Positions 28,074 through 37,148 of a stretch of DNA of 64,000 nucleotides are shown here, piece by piece (position 1 is the first letter of the stretch; the number at the start of each line of letters is the position of its first letter). Made by a program: the position numbers and the translations under genes. The notes beneath the pieces are model-generated. The model searched no databases. It had not been told where the DNA came from and worked only from the letters and a program-made list of their open reading frames with translations. Origin of the DNA: Clostridium beijerinckii (GTDB lineage: Bacteria; Bacillota; Clostridia; Clostridiales; Clostridiaceae); NCBI RefSeq assembly GCF_018223745.1, contig NZ_CP073653.1:5444001-5508000 (forward strand), written 5' to 3'.

Positions 28074-28631
28074 CTAATTTCTACGACTATTTATTAGGAA
28101 TTCTCCTAAATCTTTATCTGCGGTTAGCATATGTTTTCTACACCATTTAAATATTTTTTGTTGCATATGTATAATAAATAATGTTGATATTTCTCTAGTT
28201 TCTAAAAAGCTTCTTATATCCCTTAAGCACTCTTTAAATTCTTCATGCTGCATCTGCTGAATCTCTAATCCTGGATAGTTATTTTCCTTTTGGATTGCTT
28301 CTTCTTCATTAATATGGCGAATTGCATGTTCTTCAAGAGAATCCAACACCTTAATAATCTCTATCTTGCTTTTTTCTTCATTCATGGCACTTACCAAATT
28401 ATTAATTAATCTAAATATTTCTTGATGCTGTCTATCAATATTGTCAACTCCAGTGGATAACACAGCATCCCAATTTGAATTCATAAAATGCATAAGTACC
28501 TCACCACTAATATTGATTCTGCTAATATCCATAATAACCGAATCATTATCTTCATGAGTAATCTTTACCATTGATGACGCTATTTTATTATTTATTAATC
28601 CTCTTTCATCCCTTTTCAATACTTCATACAT
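28074..28631 (-). CDS. Hemerythrin-like protein with N-terminal extension
   Basis: The 185-residue protein has about 52 extra N-terminal residues of unknown fold, then a bacteriohemerythrin domain. Expected di-iron ligands are visible: His69 (DRQHQEIF), His106 and Glu110 (HINEE), His129, and His167 with Asp172. The histidine normally found five residues after the YP motif is Gln125. It may bind O2, NO or a metal site in altered form. It ends the large minus-strand sensory operon, 93 bp after the small protein gene. Confidence 0.85.
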   Translation of the reverse strand: MYEVLKRDERGLINNKIASSMVKITHEDNDSVIMDISRINISGEVLMHFMNSNWDAVLSTGVDNIDRQHQEIFRLINNLVSAMNEEKSKIEIIKVLDSLEEHAIRHINEEEAIQKENNYPGLEIQQMQHEEFKECLRDIRSFLETREISTLFIIHMQQKIFKWCRKHMLTADKDLGEFLINSRRN

Positions 28632-28724
28632 ATTTCATACACCCTCTCATAATTTATACTTCTATACCCAAATATCATTATCTATATATAATCCTTACCC
28701 TAAGAATTTAAATGTTTAGCATAA

Positions 28725-28952
28725 TTAATCTACACAAATATATTCATTAACAATTTCTTCTGGTAATTCTTTATAATCAAATGGTGATATATCATCAATT
28801 TCAAATTTGACTAACTCCATAACCTTTATTAATACCTTATCCATTTTTACTAGAAATTCTTCCTTTTCTTCTGCCTTAATAACGAAACTATTGAATGGAA
28901 CATTATATTTATTTACAAACTTCAAATTTAAATTTACAACCCAACTTCTCAT
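28725..28952 (-). CDS. Small conserved-looking protein of unknown function
   Basis: The 75-residue product (from ATG 28952, GGGGG at spacing 6) begins MRSWVVNLNLKF and has an acidic C-terminus. It contains a short helix-forming lysine/glutamate stretch at about 25-50 and no Cys-rich motif, signal peptide or membrane segment. I do not recognise the family. It lies between the two hemerythrin-like genes on the same strand, 33 bp after one and 93 bp before the other, so it is very likely co-expressed with them. Confidence 0.65.
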   Translation of the reverse strand: MRSWVVNLNLKFVNKYNVPFNSFVIKAEEKEEFLVKMDKVLIKVMELVKFEIDDISPFDYKELPEEIVNEYICVD

Positions 28953-28985
28953 ATATGTATCCCCCTTATCCAAAATATCTTAATA

Positions 28986-29393
28986 TTATTTAGAATTTTC
29001 TATTAAAAATTTTCCTAAATCCTTATCTAAATCCCGTATATGACTCTTCCACCAAGTTGACATTCTATTTTGTACCTTTATCACAAATAATGCATATGTT
29101 CCATTATTTTCAAAGGTTCTTCTCAATTCTTTAAGCTCATCTTTAAATTCTTCGTGTTGCTTATGTTGAATGCTATATTTAGGATAATTATTTTTCTTTT
29201 GGATTTCTTCTTCCTCAGTAAAATGCTTTATAACATAATCTTCAAGGAAATTTAAAGTTCCTATAACCTCATCCTTACCCTTTCCTTCTTTCATAGCAAT
29301 CAATAGTTTATTAATACGATCAAATAGTTCTTTGTGTTGATTATCGATATTTACAATCCCCGTTGCTAAATTATTGTCCCAATTTAAATTCAT
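28986..29393 (-). CDS. Bacteriohemerythrin-like protein
   Basis: The 135-residue four-helix protein starts MNLNWDNNLATGIVNID, the classical bacteriohemerythrin opening. Ligand positions are His20, His57, Glu61, His80, His118 and Asp123. The remaining ligand, expected at residue 76 (five after the YP motif), is Gln, with a His at 77. Such proteins bind oxygen or store iron in the cytoplasm; the substitution could change this. Start ATG 29393 has GAGAGGGTG upstream. It follows the receiver gene by 118 bp in the same direction. Confidence 0.88.
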   Translation of the reverse strand: MNLNWDNNLATGIVNIDNQHKELFDRINKLLIAMKEGKGKDEVIGTLNFLEDYVIKHFTEEEEIQKKNNYPKYSIQHKQHEEFKDELKELRRTFENNGTYALFVIKVQNRMSTWWKSHIRDLDKDLGKFLIENSK

Positions 29394-29511
29394 AATAAAA
29401 CACCCTCTCATAAATTACTTTTAATAAGTTACTTCCTTTATATAAAAATATCTTCTATACGAATACACTTTAAAACACCCTTGCCTATACCAGATACCTA
29501 TATAATTTAAA

Positions 29512-29919
29512 TTATTTTTCATCATCTATATCTAAATTTAATTTCTTCATAACTTCAATTAATTTATCAGTATTTATTGGCTTAGTTACATACACTTCAC
29601 ACCCTAGTTCAAAAGCATTTTGAACATCTTTTGCATTATCTAAGGCCGTAATCACAAACTTTTTAGACAAATTTTCATAGGTTATTTGTTTTTCTTTCTC
29701 AATTGAATTAATCATCTTCAGTGCTTTTAACCCATCTAACTTTGGCATCATTATGTCAAGACATACAACATCATATGGATCTTTCTCCTCCACTGAAAAC
29801 ATAAATGCCTGGACAGCTTCCTCTCCGTTAACTACCATATCGCAATCGCCATATTGTGAAAAAAACTTAAATAAAAACCGTCTATTTACATAATCATCTT
29901 CCGCAATAAGAATTCTCAT
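29512..29919 (-). CDS. Stand-alone response-regulator receiver domain
   Basis: The 135-residue protein is one receiver: acidic residues EDD at 7-9, phospho-acceptor Asp55 (CLDIMMP), and a VTKPI lysine. It lacks an output domain. It lies 26 bp downstream of the receiver-kinase gene, so it is the likely phosphorylation target of that kinase. Start ATG 29919 has AAGAGGTT upstream. Confidence 0.88.
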   Translation of the reverse strand: MRILIAEDDYVNRRFLFKFFSQYGDCDMVVNGEEAVQAFMFSVEEKDPYDVVCLDIMMPKLDGLKALKMINSIEKEKQITYENLSKKFVITALDNAKDVQNAFELGCEVYVTKPINTDKLIEVMKKLNLDIDDEK

Positions 29920-29945
29920 ATACCAACCTCTTTTCAACCCAAATT

Positions 29946-31418
29946 TTATATATGCATTAGACTAATAATGTGTTCTCTCAATTGCTCAAAAGTCACTTTT
30001 ACTTTTTCCTCATTTCCCCTTCGTGCATTTGCTTTTAACTTAAATCCCATCATCACTAGTTCATCAAATTTAGAAATAACTATAGAGTTATTTATAATCT
30101 CTGCTATCTTCTCAATTTTGATTAGATCATTATTTGCCTCATCCATTTTTTCAACTAATCTTCTTAATTCTGTGTTTAACTCTGTGCTTCTATTTATTTC
30201 ATTCGAATTTTCGAAATTTCTTTTCTCTTGTAATTCATGTGAATTAATATTCACTTTTCCTCTCTTTACTAGTCTGAAAGCCGCTGTAAAACTAAATGTG
30301 CTTCCTAGTCCCATATGACTTTCAACGCAAATCCCTCCCCCCAATATTTCAACCAATTGTTTTGAAAATGCAAGTCCTAATCCAGTTCCATTATATTCAC
30401 GGGAATAAGAATTATTTAATTGACTAAAACTTTTAAATAATAAATTCTTATCTTCTTCACTAATTCCTATTCCTGTATCTTTAACTAAAAACCTTAAAAT
30501 AACCTTTTCCCCTATTATCTGCTCTTTTTTTATTATTAATGAAATTATTCCTTCATCTGTGAATTTTATTGCATTGCTTATCAAATTATTAAGTATTTGT
30601 TGTAACTTTTCAGAATCTCCATACAATAAATCCGGAATTTCATCTGAATCTTTGTATTCTAGGGTAATTCCTTTTTTTCTTACATCGTATGAATAGATTT
30701 TAAGTGTGTTATATATCAAATTTTTAAGATTAAAATTCGATTCCCTCAATTCCATTTTTCCTGCTTCTGATTTTGAAAAATTCAGTATCGCATTCACAAT
30801 ATTAATCAATGAATAAGCACTATCTTTCGCAATTAGAAGATTTTCTCTCAATTCATCTTTTAACTCACTATTCATTAATGTAAGCTCAATCATCCCTATA
30901 ACACCATTAAGTGGCGTCCTTATCTCATGACTCATATTTGCAAGAAAATTGCTTTTTGCTTTATTTGCTGCTTCTGCTTCTTCCTTTGACCTTATAAGAA
31001 GATTTCTCATCTCTTCCTCTACTCTTTTTCTCTCAACTCTTTCATGCAAATCCTTAAGTTCTCTTTTTACAACCATTCCAAGACGTGCCATTTTATCCTT
31101 CATGATATAATCCTTGCATCCAGCACGCATGGCTTCAACAGCTGTCTCCTCCCCAATTTCACCTGATACTATAATAAATGGTATATCTAACTTTGTTTCA
31201 TTTAATATTTTCAATGCTTCAATAGAATTAAAATTTGGCATTACATGATCAGATAGAATTATGTCCCACTCCTTACAATTTAACGCCTTTCTTAAATCTT
31301 CTGCATTTTCTATTTGCTCATAGTCTACATTGAAACCACTTCTTTTAAGTTGTGCTACCTCAAAATTCAAAGAGGCTTTTGAATCTTCTATTATCAAAAC
31401 TCTAATATCATTTATCAT
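29946..31418 (-). CDS. Receiver-histidine kinase (REC-HisKA-HATPase)
   Basis: The 490-residue soluble protein has an N-terminal receiver (Asp57 in SDHVMP, Lys107 in IMKDK), a coiled-coil linker, a HisKA domain with His164 (SHEIRTPLN), an HATPase domain (DTGIGIS, GTGLGLAFSKQL), and a helical C-terminal tail of about 100 residues that I cannot assign. No membrane segment is present. Input through the receiver suggests it is controlled by another kinase, possibly CheA of the neighbouring operon. Start ATG 31418 has GGAG at spacing 8; GTG 31427 is too close to the same site. Confidence 0.9.
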   Translation of the reverse strand: MINDIRVLIIEDSKASLNFEVAQLKRSGFNVDYEQIENAEDLRKALNCKEWDIILSDHVMPNFNSIEALKILNETKLDIPFIIVSGEIGEETAVEAMRAGCKDYIMKDKMARLGMVVKRELKDLHERVERKRVEEEMRNLLIRSKEEAEAANKAKSNFLANMSHEIRTPLNGVIGMIELTLMNSELKDELRENLLIAKDSAYSLINIVNAILNFSKSEAGKMELRESNFNLKNLIYNTLKIYSYDVRKKGITLEYKDSDEIPDLLYGDSEKLQQILNNLISNAIKFTDEGIISLIIKKEQIIGEKVILRFLVKDTGIGISEEDKNLLFKSFSQLNNSYSREYNGTGLGLAFSKQLVEILGGGICVESHMGLGSTFSFTAAFRLVKRGKVNINSHELQEKRNFENSNEINRSTELNTELRRLVEKMDEANNDLIKIEKIAEIINNSIVISKFDELVMMGFKLKANARRGNEEKVKVTFEQLREHIISLMHI

Positions 31419-31459
31419 AGGCTTCACTCCATGAAACTAATTTTAAATCATTCATATTT

Positions 31460-33064
31460 TTACATCATATCAAAATCTATGTTTTTAATTGAATTATTTA
31501 CTAAACAGCTTTTAGTTTGCCTTAATTTAAATTTTGAAACTTGATCTTTCAACATCTCTGCTTGAGATGCCAACTCTTCGCTTGCAGATGCACTTTCTTC
31601 TGCTGTCGCTGAATTAGTTTGCACTACTGCTGATATCTGAATAACTCCTTGATTAATTTGAGATATTCCTTCTGCCTGTTCATTTGAAGCTACTGCTATT
31701 TGATTTATGAATTCAGCAACCTTCACAGTATCTTCTACAATTTTATTTAGTGCTTCAGATGTCTGTTTTGCTATCTTAGTTCCCATTTCTGCCTTTCTAA
31801 TAGCGCCCTCAATCATCTCTGCAGTTTCCTTTGCAGCTTTTGCAGATCTTGCTGCCAGATTTCTAACTTCCTCTGCAACCACTGCAAAACCTTTTCCATG
31901 CTGTCCAGCCCTTGCCGCTTCAACCGCCGCATTTAAAGCTAAAATATTAGTTTGAAATGCAATTTCATCAATAACTTTTATAATCTTATATATACTTGTT
32001 GAAGCATTGTTTATATCTTCTACCGCTATTTTCATTGCTTTCATTTGCTCATATCCTTCTTGAGCATTTATTTTTGCGCTAACAGCAATTTCATTAGCAT
32101 TTGTGGAGTTCTCTGCATTCATTTTTGTTTGGGCAGATATCTCTTCAATAGATGCTGTTAATTCTTCAATGGAGCTAGCCTGTTCCATAGCCCCTTCTGA
32201 AAGTGCTACACTTGAATCAGAAACTTGTTTTGCCCCTGCTGAAACTTGTTCTGTTGCTGAATTTATATTGCAGATAGTATTATTTAATTTTTCAGCCATT
32301 CTTTTAAAAGAAAGAGCCAATAATCCGATCTCATCTTTGCTCTCTATATTAACACTTATATTGAAGTCTCCATCTGCAATTTTATCTGCTATTCTTATTA
32401 TCTTATTAACTGGTCTACTTATAGATAAAGAGATAAATACTCCTGTTAGTATTGATAAAATTACTCCTATAATTAATATTATTGCTGTTAATAATGTTGT
32501 GTTATCTGCTGTTTTGCTATTACCATCCGAAGTTTCTTTAGCTATCTTTAGTTTTAAATCTGTATATGTTTTTAAATTTGACTGTAACTTTTCTAAAACT
32601 GGTTTTCCCTCTGAATATAAAATATTAATTGCTTCTTGATTTTTATTTTGATTCTTTAGTTGAGTTATTTTACTTATAAGATTCATATATTCTGATTTAG
32701 AAACCTTTATCTCCTCAATAGCCTTTTTTCCTTCAATAGTTAATGTTGTTTCTGACAATTTATTTAAGCTATAATCAAACTTATCGCTATTGTCCTTAAT
32801 TCCACTAATATAATCTTGAATTTCCCCTGTATTATCTGAAAGCAAAATGTCTCTAGTATTAGCTCTTATATTATTAAAGTCATTTGAAACCTCAATAACA
32901 TCTCCCAATGGCTGAGTCATTTTATCATATAATTTAGTATCAAGATCACTAATTTTATTTATATTAGAAATGCAATATATCCCCGTAATACCTGCAATGA
33001 AAGCTGCAAATAAGAATCCCAGAAGTATTTTTAAACCTATTTTCATATTTTTGAACCATTTCAT
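31460..33064 (-). CDS. Methyl-accepting chemotaxis protein, 4HB type
   Basis: The 534-residue receptor has a membrane helix at about 12-32, a helical extracytoplasmic 4HB_MCP-type domain to about 190, a second helix at 191-213, a HAMP domain, and a signalling domain. Its tip reads IAFQTNILALNAAVEAA, then GFAVVAEEVRNLAARS, as in E. coli Tsr/Tar. The C-terminus ends NIDFDMM and lacks the EFGKY tail of two neighbouring receptors. The gene lies 15 bp after cheW in the large minus-strand operon. GGGAGG precedes the ATG. Confidence 0.93.
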   Translation of the reverse strand: MKWFKNMKIGLKILLGFLFAAFIAGITGIYCISNINKISDLDTKLYDKMTQPLGDVIEVSNDFNNIRANTRDILLSDNTGEIQDYISGIKDNSDKFDYSLNKLSETTLTIEGKKAIEEIKVSKSEYMNLISKITQLKNQNKNQEAINILYSEGKPVLEKLQSNLKTYTDLKLKIAKETSDGNSKTADNTTLLTAIILIIGVILSILTGVFISLSISRPVNKIIRIADKIADGDFNISVNIESKDEIGLLALSFKRMAEKLNNTICNINSATEQVSAGAKQVSDSSVALSEGAMEQASSIEELTASIEEISAQTKMNAENSTNANEIAVSAKINAQEGYEQMKAMKIAVEDINNASTSIYKIIKVIDEIAFQTNILALNAAVEAARAGQHGKGFAVVAEEVRNLAARSAKAAKETAEMIEGAIRKAEMGTKIAKQTSEALNKIVEDTVKVAEFINQIAVASNEQAEGISQINQGVIQISAVVQTNSATAEESASASEELASQAEMLKDQVSKFKLRQTKSCLVNNSIKNIDFDMM

Positions 33065-33079
33065 AATAATGTCCTCCCT

Positions 33080-33577
33080 CTATTGTTCAATGTTATTTAG
33101 GGTTTCAGCATCCTCATCGTTTATTAACTTATTACAATCTAAAATCAACTTAACTTGATTATCTATTTTTCCTATCCCCTTTATGTACTTATTGCTAACT
33201 TTGCTTAGATTAGGTGGAGGTACAATGTCTTGATCTGGTATTATTAGAACCTCAGAAACACTATCAACAATAAGACCTATTGATAAGTCATTAATATCTA
33301 TTACGATTATACAAGTCCTATCATTATACTCCCTAAAATCCTTCTTAAATCTTAATCTCACATCCATCACCGGAATTATTTTTCCTCTTAAATTAATAAT
33401 TCCTCTTATATAATCTGGAAGTTCTGGAACCAAAGTTATAGGTTGTATTCCAATAATCTCTGTAACATTATTTATTCCTATACCATAAGATTCATCATCA
33501 AGTATAAATGTGAGGTATTTTCCCTTCTGAGTATCTTCTTCCATATCTGCATTATCATTAATTATGTTTGTATTCAT
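33080..33577 (-). CDS. cheW: Chemotaxis coupling protein CheW
   Basis: The 165-residue protein is a single CheW domain: YLTFILDDESYGIGI, then VPELPDYIRGIINLRGKIIPVMD and the C-terminal QVKLILDCNKL. It links receptors to CheA. It lies between two receptor genes, 34 bp after the poly-HAMP receptor and 15 bp before the other. It is the only cheW in the window; the cheA operon has none, which implies both operons make one complex. AGAGAGGAA precedes the ATG. Confidence 0.94.
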   Translation of the reverse strand: MNTNIINDNADMEEDTQKGKYLTFILDDESYGIGINNVTEIIGIQPITLVPELPDYIRGIINLRGKIIPVMDVRLRFKKDFREYNDRTCIIVIDINDLSIGLIVDSVSEVLIIPDQDIVPPPNLSKVSNKYIKGIGKIDNQVKLILDCNKLINDEDAETLNNIEQ

Positions 33578-33611
33578 GCTAACACTTCCTCTCTTCTACT
33601 AGAAATCGATA

Positions 33612-36236
33612 CTAATACTTTCCAAACTCTGTGTCATCTAAATTAATACTAATTTTTTTTCTTATATTAGATGTTTGTCCAAATTCTCTCTCCTCTATGG
33701 CATTTTCTAGCCTTGATGCTTCCTTTTCTTCTATGCTGTCTAAAAATATTTTATTTGAACTTCTCTTTTTTAGATTGAATTGAGCAACCCTTTGTTTCAA
33801 AGTTTCTGCCTGGCTAGACATTTCTTCACTCGAAGAGGCAGTTTCTTCGGATGTCGCAGAATTTATCTGAGTAACTCTCGATATTTGTTCAATCGCTTCA
33901 TTTATTTGTGATACTGCAGTTGCCTGTTCGTTACAAGATGCTGCTATTTTTCTTACTATCTCAGAAGTACTACTGATATCTTTAACTATTGAATTTAGTG
34001 ATTCTGCTGTATTGTTAGCTATTTGAGTTCCAGAATTCACTTTTCTTATTGACCCTTCTATCAAAGCTGTTGTTTCTTTAGCCGCATTTGCACTTCTACC
34101 TGCAAGATTTCTAACCTCTTCAGCAACTACCGCAAACCCCTTTCCATGCTGTCCTGCCCTTGCGGCTTCTACCGCTGCGTTAAGAGCCAATATATTAGTT
34201 TGGAAAGCTATTTCATCTATCACTTTTATTATTTTAGAAATATTTTCAGATGCTTCATTAATCTCATTCATAGCCTTTAGCATAGTACTCATTTCTGTAT
34301 TTCCATTAATAGCATTCGTTGTTGCTTTTGTAGCCAGCTCATTAGCTTCATTAGCACTTATAGCATTTAATTTTGTTTGTTCTCCTATCTCTGAAAGCGA
34401 AGCAGTTACTTCCTCCACAGCACTTGCTTGTTCCGCAGATGCTTGCGATAGGTTTTGGCTTGCATTTGAGACTTGTATCGATGCCGAAGCCACCTCATTT
34501 GCTGATATATTTATATCAGTAAGTACTTGATTAATTTCTTGTACAGATAAATTTAAAGCGTTCATTATATTTCCATAATCACCTTTATAAGAATTCTCAA
34601 TGCGAACATTGAGATTACCTTTTGACATCTCTTCTAAAACACTTTTTATTTCTCCTATTGGCTTAGCAAAAGCATCAACAGCTTTATTTATTATACTTAT
34701 GAGTTCTTTAAAGCTTCCTGTATATTTTTCACTTTCACCTCTAATATCTAAATTTCCTTCAGCCGCTGCTGAAAGAACCATTATTTGTTCATCGACAACT
34801 TTAAGAATATTAGATTTTAATCCATGCAGACTTTCATTTGCAATTCCGTATCTTCCAGACAATTTTTCAAGCTCAACTGAGAAATCTCCTTCTGAATAAG
34901 ATTTTAATACTGCAAATATTTTTATTAATACATCTATAGATATCCACATTCCATCATTAACACTTTGAGCCATTTGCCTATATACCCCATCGAATTTTGA
35001 AACATCTATTCTATCTCTTGTATTACCTAATTTAAATGTATCATTCATCCAATTAACTTCTTTAACAAATAAATTTAAAGTATCAATTAATGTATTCAGA
35101 TTGTTCTTTATCTTATTAAATTCACCTTGGTATTCATTTTTAATCTTTTCTGGTACATCCCCATTACTTATCCTTTTCACGTAATCAGCTGTGATATTAA
35201 TAGGTTCAACAAACGCATCAATTACATCATTAATTCCATCAATCATTTTAGCCCATGATCCATTAAACTTGGATGAATCTATCCTTTTTGCTAAATTTCC
35301 TGATTTAATTTCATTGGCTATATTAATCTGTTCCTTAGATATATTTAATAAATTATTTCTTAAGTCTTCTATATGCTCATTTACTAATCCATACCTTCCT
35401 GGGAATTTTTCAAGCTCAGCTGTAAAATCTCCTTTTGAATATGATTTAAGCACTGCAAATAACTTAATAAATACTTCTATCGATATCCATGTAGTATCAT
35501 TAATACATTCCAACATTTCTTTATAAGAGCCTTGAAATTTTGTAGCATCTATTTTATCTCTTGTATTCCCTAATCTAAAGCTTTCTTTGAACCAATGAAT
35601 ATTTTCCATTACATTATTGAGATTATCTATAAGTTTATTAATGCTTATTTTTATAACATTAAATGATCCTATTTCCTCCCTAGTGTATTTCTCATTGAAT
35701 TCTCCTTTACTTATCTTTTCTATGTAATGTGAAGTTGCTCTAATATTCTTTATAAACACATTCATTGTTGCTAAACTCTTCCTATGTACATTTCCCCATG
35801 CCCCTGAGTATTTTGATAAATCTAAAGCTATATCAAAATTACCTTTTTTAATGCAATCTTCAATTAAATTAGAATCATCGATCAGATTATTTATATTTTT
35901 TTGTATCTGTTTAAGTGAATTAGCTAAATCCCCGAATTCATCAATAAAATCCACCTGTATATCTTCGTCAAATTCTCCGTTAGCAATTTTCCTTGCAATA
36001 TTATTAATTTTTCTTATATGTTTGTAGATGAAATTTATTAGTAATAATCCCATGATTACTGTGATTATTATAGAAAACAGTAATATTATTATCATATTAA
36101 TTCGCATTTCTTTTATATCTGCCACGTTTCCCACTCCGATATTAAATGCGGCAAACAAAGCAATTTCCATAGCTATAATACCTGTAAATATTAACCCAAT
36201 TTTATTTTTTATTTTCAGATTACTTACCTCAAACAT
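33612..36236 (-). CDS. Poly-HAMP methyl-accepting chemotaxis protein with internal repeat
   Basis: This 874-residue receptor has two N-terminal membrane helices (about 10-32 and 43-67) separated by only about ten residues. A long series of HAMP-like modules then reaches about residue 590, followed by the signalling domain with tip IAFQTNILALNAAVEAA. Two stretches of roughly 80 residues are near-duplicates: GNTRDKIDATKF...FAVLKSYSKGDF...GRYGLVNE and GNTRDRIDVSKF...FAVLKSYSEGDF...GRYGIANE. The protein ends DDTEFGKY. With almost no extracellular domain, it probably senses inside the cell. Start ATG 36236 has GGGATGG upstream; ATG 36251 has none. Confidence 0.9.
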   Translation of the reverse strand: MFEVSNLKIKNKIGLIFTGIIAMEIALFAAFNIGVGNVADIKEMRINMIIILLFSIIITVIMGLLLINFIYKHIRKINNIARKIANGEFDEDIQVDFIDEFGDLANSLKQIQKNINNLIDDSNLIEDCIKKGNFDIALDLSKYSGAWGNVHRKSLATMNVFIKNIRATSHYIEKISKGEFNEKYTREEIGSFNVIKISINKLIDNLNNVMENIHWFKESFRLGNTRDKIDATKFQGSYKEMLECINDTTWISIEVFIKLFAVLKSYSKGDFTAELEKFPGRYGLVNEHIEDLRNNLLNISKEQINIANEIKSGNLAKRIDSSKFNGSWAKMIDGINDVIDAFVEPINITADYVKRISNGDVPEKIKNEYQGEFNKIKNNLNTLIDTLNLFVKEVNWMNDTFKLGNTRDRIDVSKFDGVYRQMAQSVNDGMWISIDVLIKIFAVLKSYSEGDFSVELEKLSGRYGIANESLHGLKSNILKVVDEQIMVLSAAAEGNLDIRGESEKYTGSFKELISIINKAVDAFAKPIGEIKSVLEEMSKGNLNVRIENSYKGDYGNIMNALNLSVQEINQVLTDINISANEVASASIQVSNASQNLSQASAEQASAVEEVTASLSEIGEQTKLNAISANEANELATKATTNAINGNTEMSTMLKAMNEINEASENISKIIKVIDEIAFQTNILALNAAVEAARAGQHGKGFAVVAEEVRNLAGRSANAAKETTALIEGSIRKVNSGTQIANNTAESLNSIVKDISSTSEIVRKIAASCNEQATAVSQINEAIEQISRVTQINSATSEETASSSEEMSSQAETLKQRVAQFNLKKRSSNKIFLDSIEEKEASRLENAIEEREFGQTSNIRKKISINLDDTEFGKY

Positions 36237-36334
36237 CTTAATCCATCCCATCTAATAAAATTTACTCTTATGATGTTATCTTAAATTTCAAGTTAATTTC
36301 CTAATGCTTTCAATTACATGCTTATATTAAAGTT

Positions 36335-36706
36335 TTATTTTCTAATATTTCTTTCAATATTTAATAGTTGTTTAGATACAATGTCCTCCCTGAAAGGTTT
36401 TACTATAAAAGATATAGCTCCTGCTAGCATAGCCTCCTTAACTTGGATTTCATGCGATAATGACGAAATTACTATAATCTTTGCATTTTCATCTATTGAC
36501 TTAATGATCTTTATTGCCTCTACTCCCCCAAGTTCTGGCATGGTCAAATCCATTGTCACAATATCTGGTTTTAATAAATTATATAGTTTTACGGCCTTTA
36601 TACCAGTATCAGCTTCACCTATGATCTCAAATCCGCAATTTTGTAAAATAGATTTTAAAGCGAGTCTCATAAATTCCGCATCATCTACTACTAAAACTCT
36701 TTTCAT
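36335..36706 (-). CDS. cheY: CheY-type response regulator
   Basis: The 123-residue receiver has acidic residues at 8-9, phospho-acceptor Asp53 (TMDLTMPE), SS at 81-82 and Lys103 (IVKPF). The size and the first position in an operon with receptor and cheW genes mark it as CheY, the diffusible output of CheA. GGGGGTG precedes the ATG. A conserved motif lies 104 bp upstream (see 36810-36824). Confidence 0.88.
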   Translation of the reverse strand: MKRVLVVDDAEFMRLALKSILQNCGFEIIGEADTGIKAVKLYNLLKPDIVTMDLTMPELGGVEAIKIIKSIDENAKIIVISSLSHEIQVKEAMLAGAISFIVKPFREDIVSKQLLNIERNIRK

Positions 36707-37148
36707 ATAATTTCACCCCCATGAAATGCTATAAAAATACCACTTTTCCTTTAATTTTATTTTAAATGTTTTTAAAATTGGTTTGTAGTACCACAAGTCA
36801 TGTAGTATCATGCAAATTGCACAATTAATTTGTATAAATATGCCGATTGCATTTTTATTTAAAATCTACTTCATATAGATGACATTTATAAGGATTTTCA
36901 CCATGAATAGTCCCCTAATCTTTACAATTGCAATTTAAAAATTAAACTAATAAAGTTTACACACAAAATTTTATTAGTTTAATTAAGATTAGCTTTATAC
37001 ATTGTTCATGTATTTGTAAAATGTTATAATTTATATTAGAATCTACAAGCGGTTAATCTGTGTTTTCATTAGATTTAATAAATATTATTTGTCTATTTTT
37101 CACGAAAATTTAATATATTGCTTATTTGGGTAAAGAGAGGGTTCGAAT
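36707..37148. other. Divergent intergenic region of the cheY operon and the NarL regulator
   Basis: This 442-bp gap must contain both promoters. It holds the repeated motif at 36810-36824 and further TGCA/TTGCA half-sites, for example GATTGCATTT near 36845 and AATTGCAATT near 36930. A GCCGAT at 36842-36847 recalls a flagellar sigma-factor -10, but no TAAA lies at the right distance. No gene was seen. Confidence 0.4.
36810..36824. promoter_or_regulatory. Motif shared by the two che operons (copy 1)
   Basis: ATGCAAATTGCACAA lies 104 bp upstream of the cheY operon. The core TGCAAATTGCA is a palindrome with one central base. An identical 15-mer lies upstream of cheA at 43699-43713. Confidence 0.5.

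Noticed and set aside
32103..32639. 178-codon plus-strand frame
   Set aside because: Antisense to a chemoreceptor gene; the regular heptads of the receptor produce long open antisense frames.
36842..36847. Flagellar sigma-factor promoter (GCCGAT) in the cheY upstream region
   Set aside because: No TAAA-like -35 box lies at the expected spacing and it faces the NarL-type gene, not cheY.
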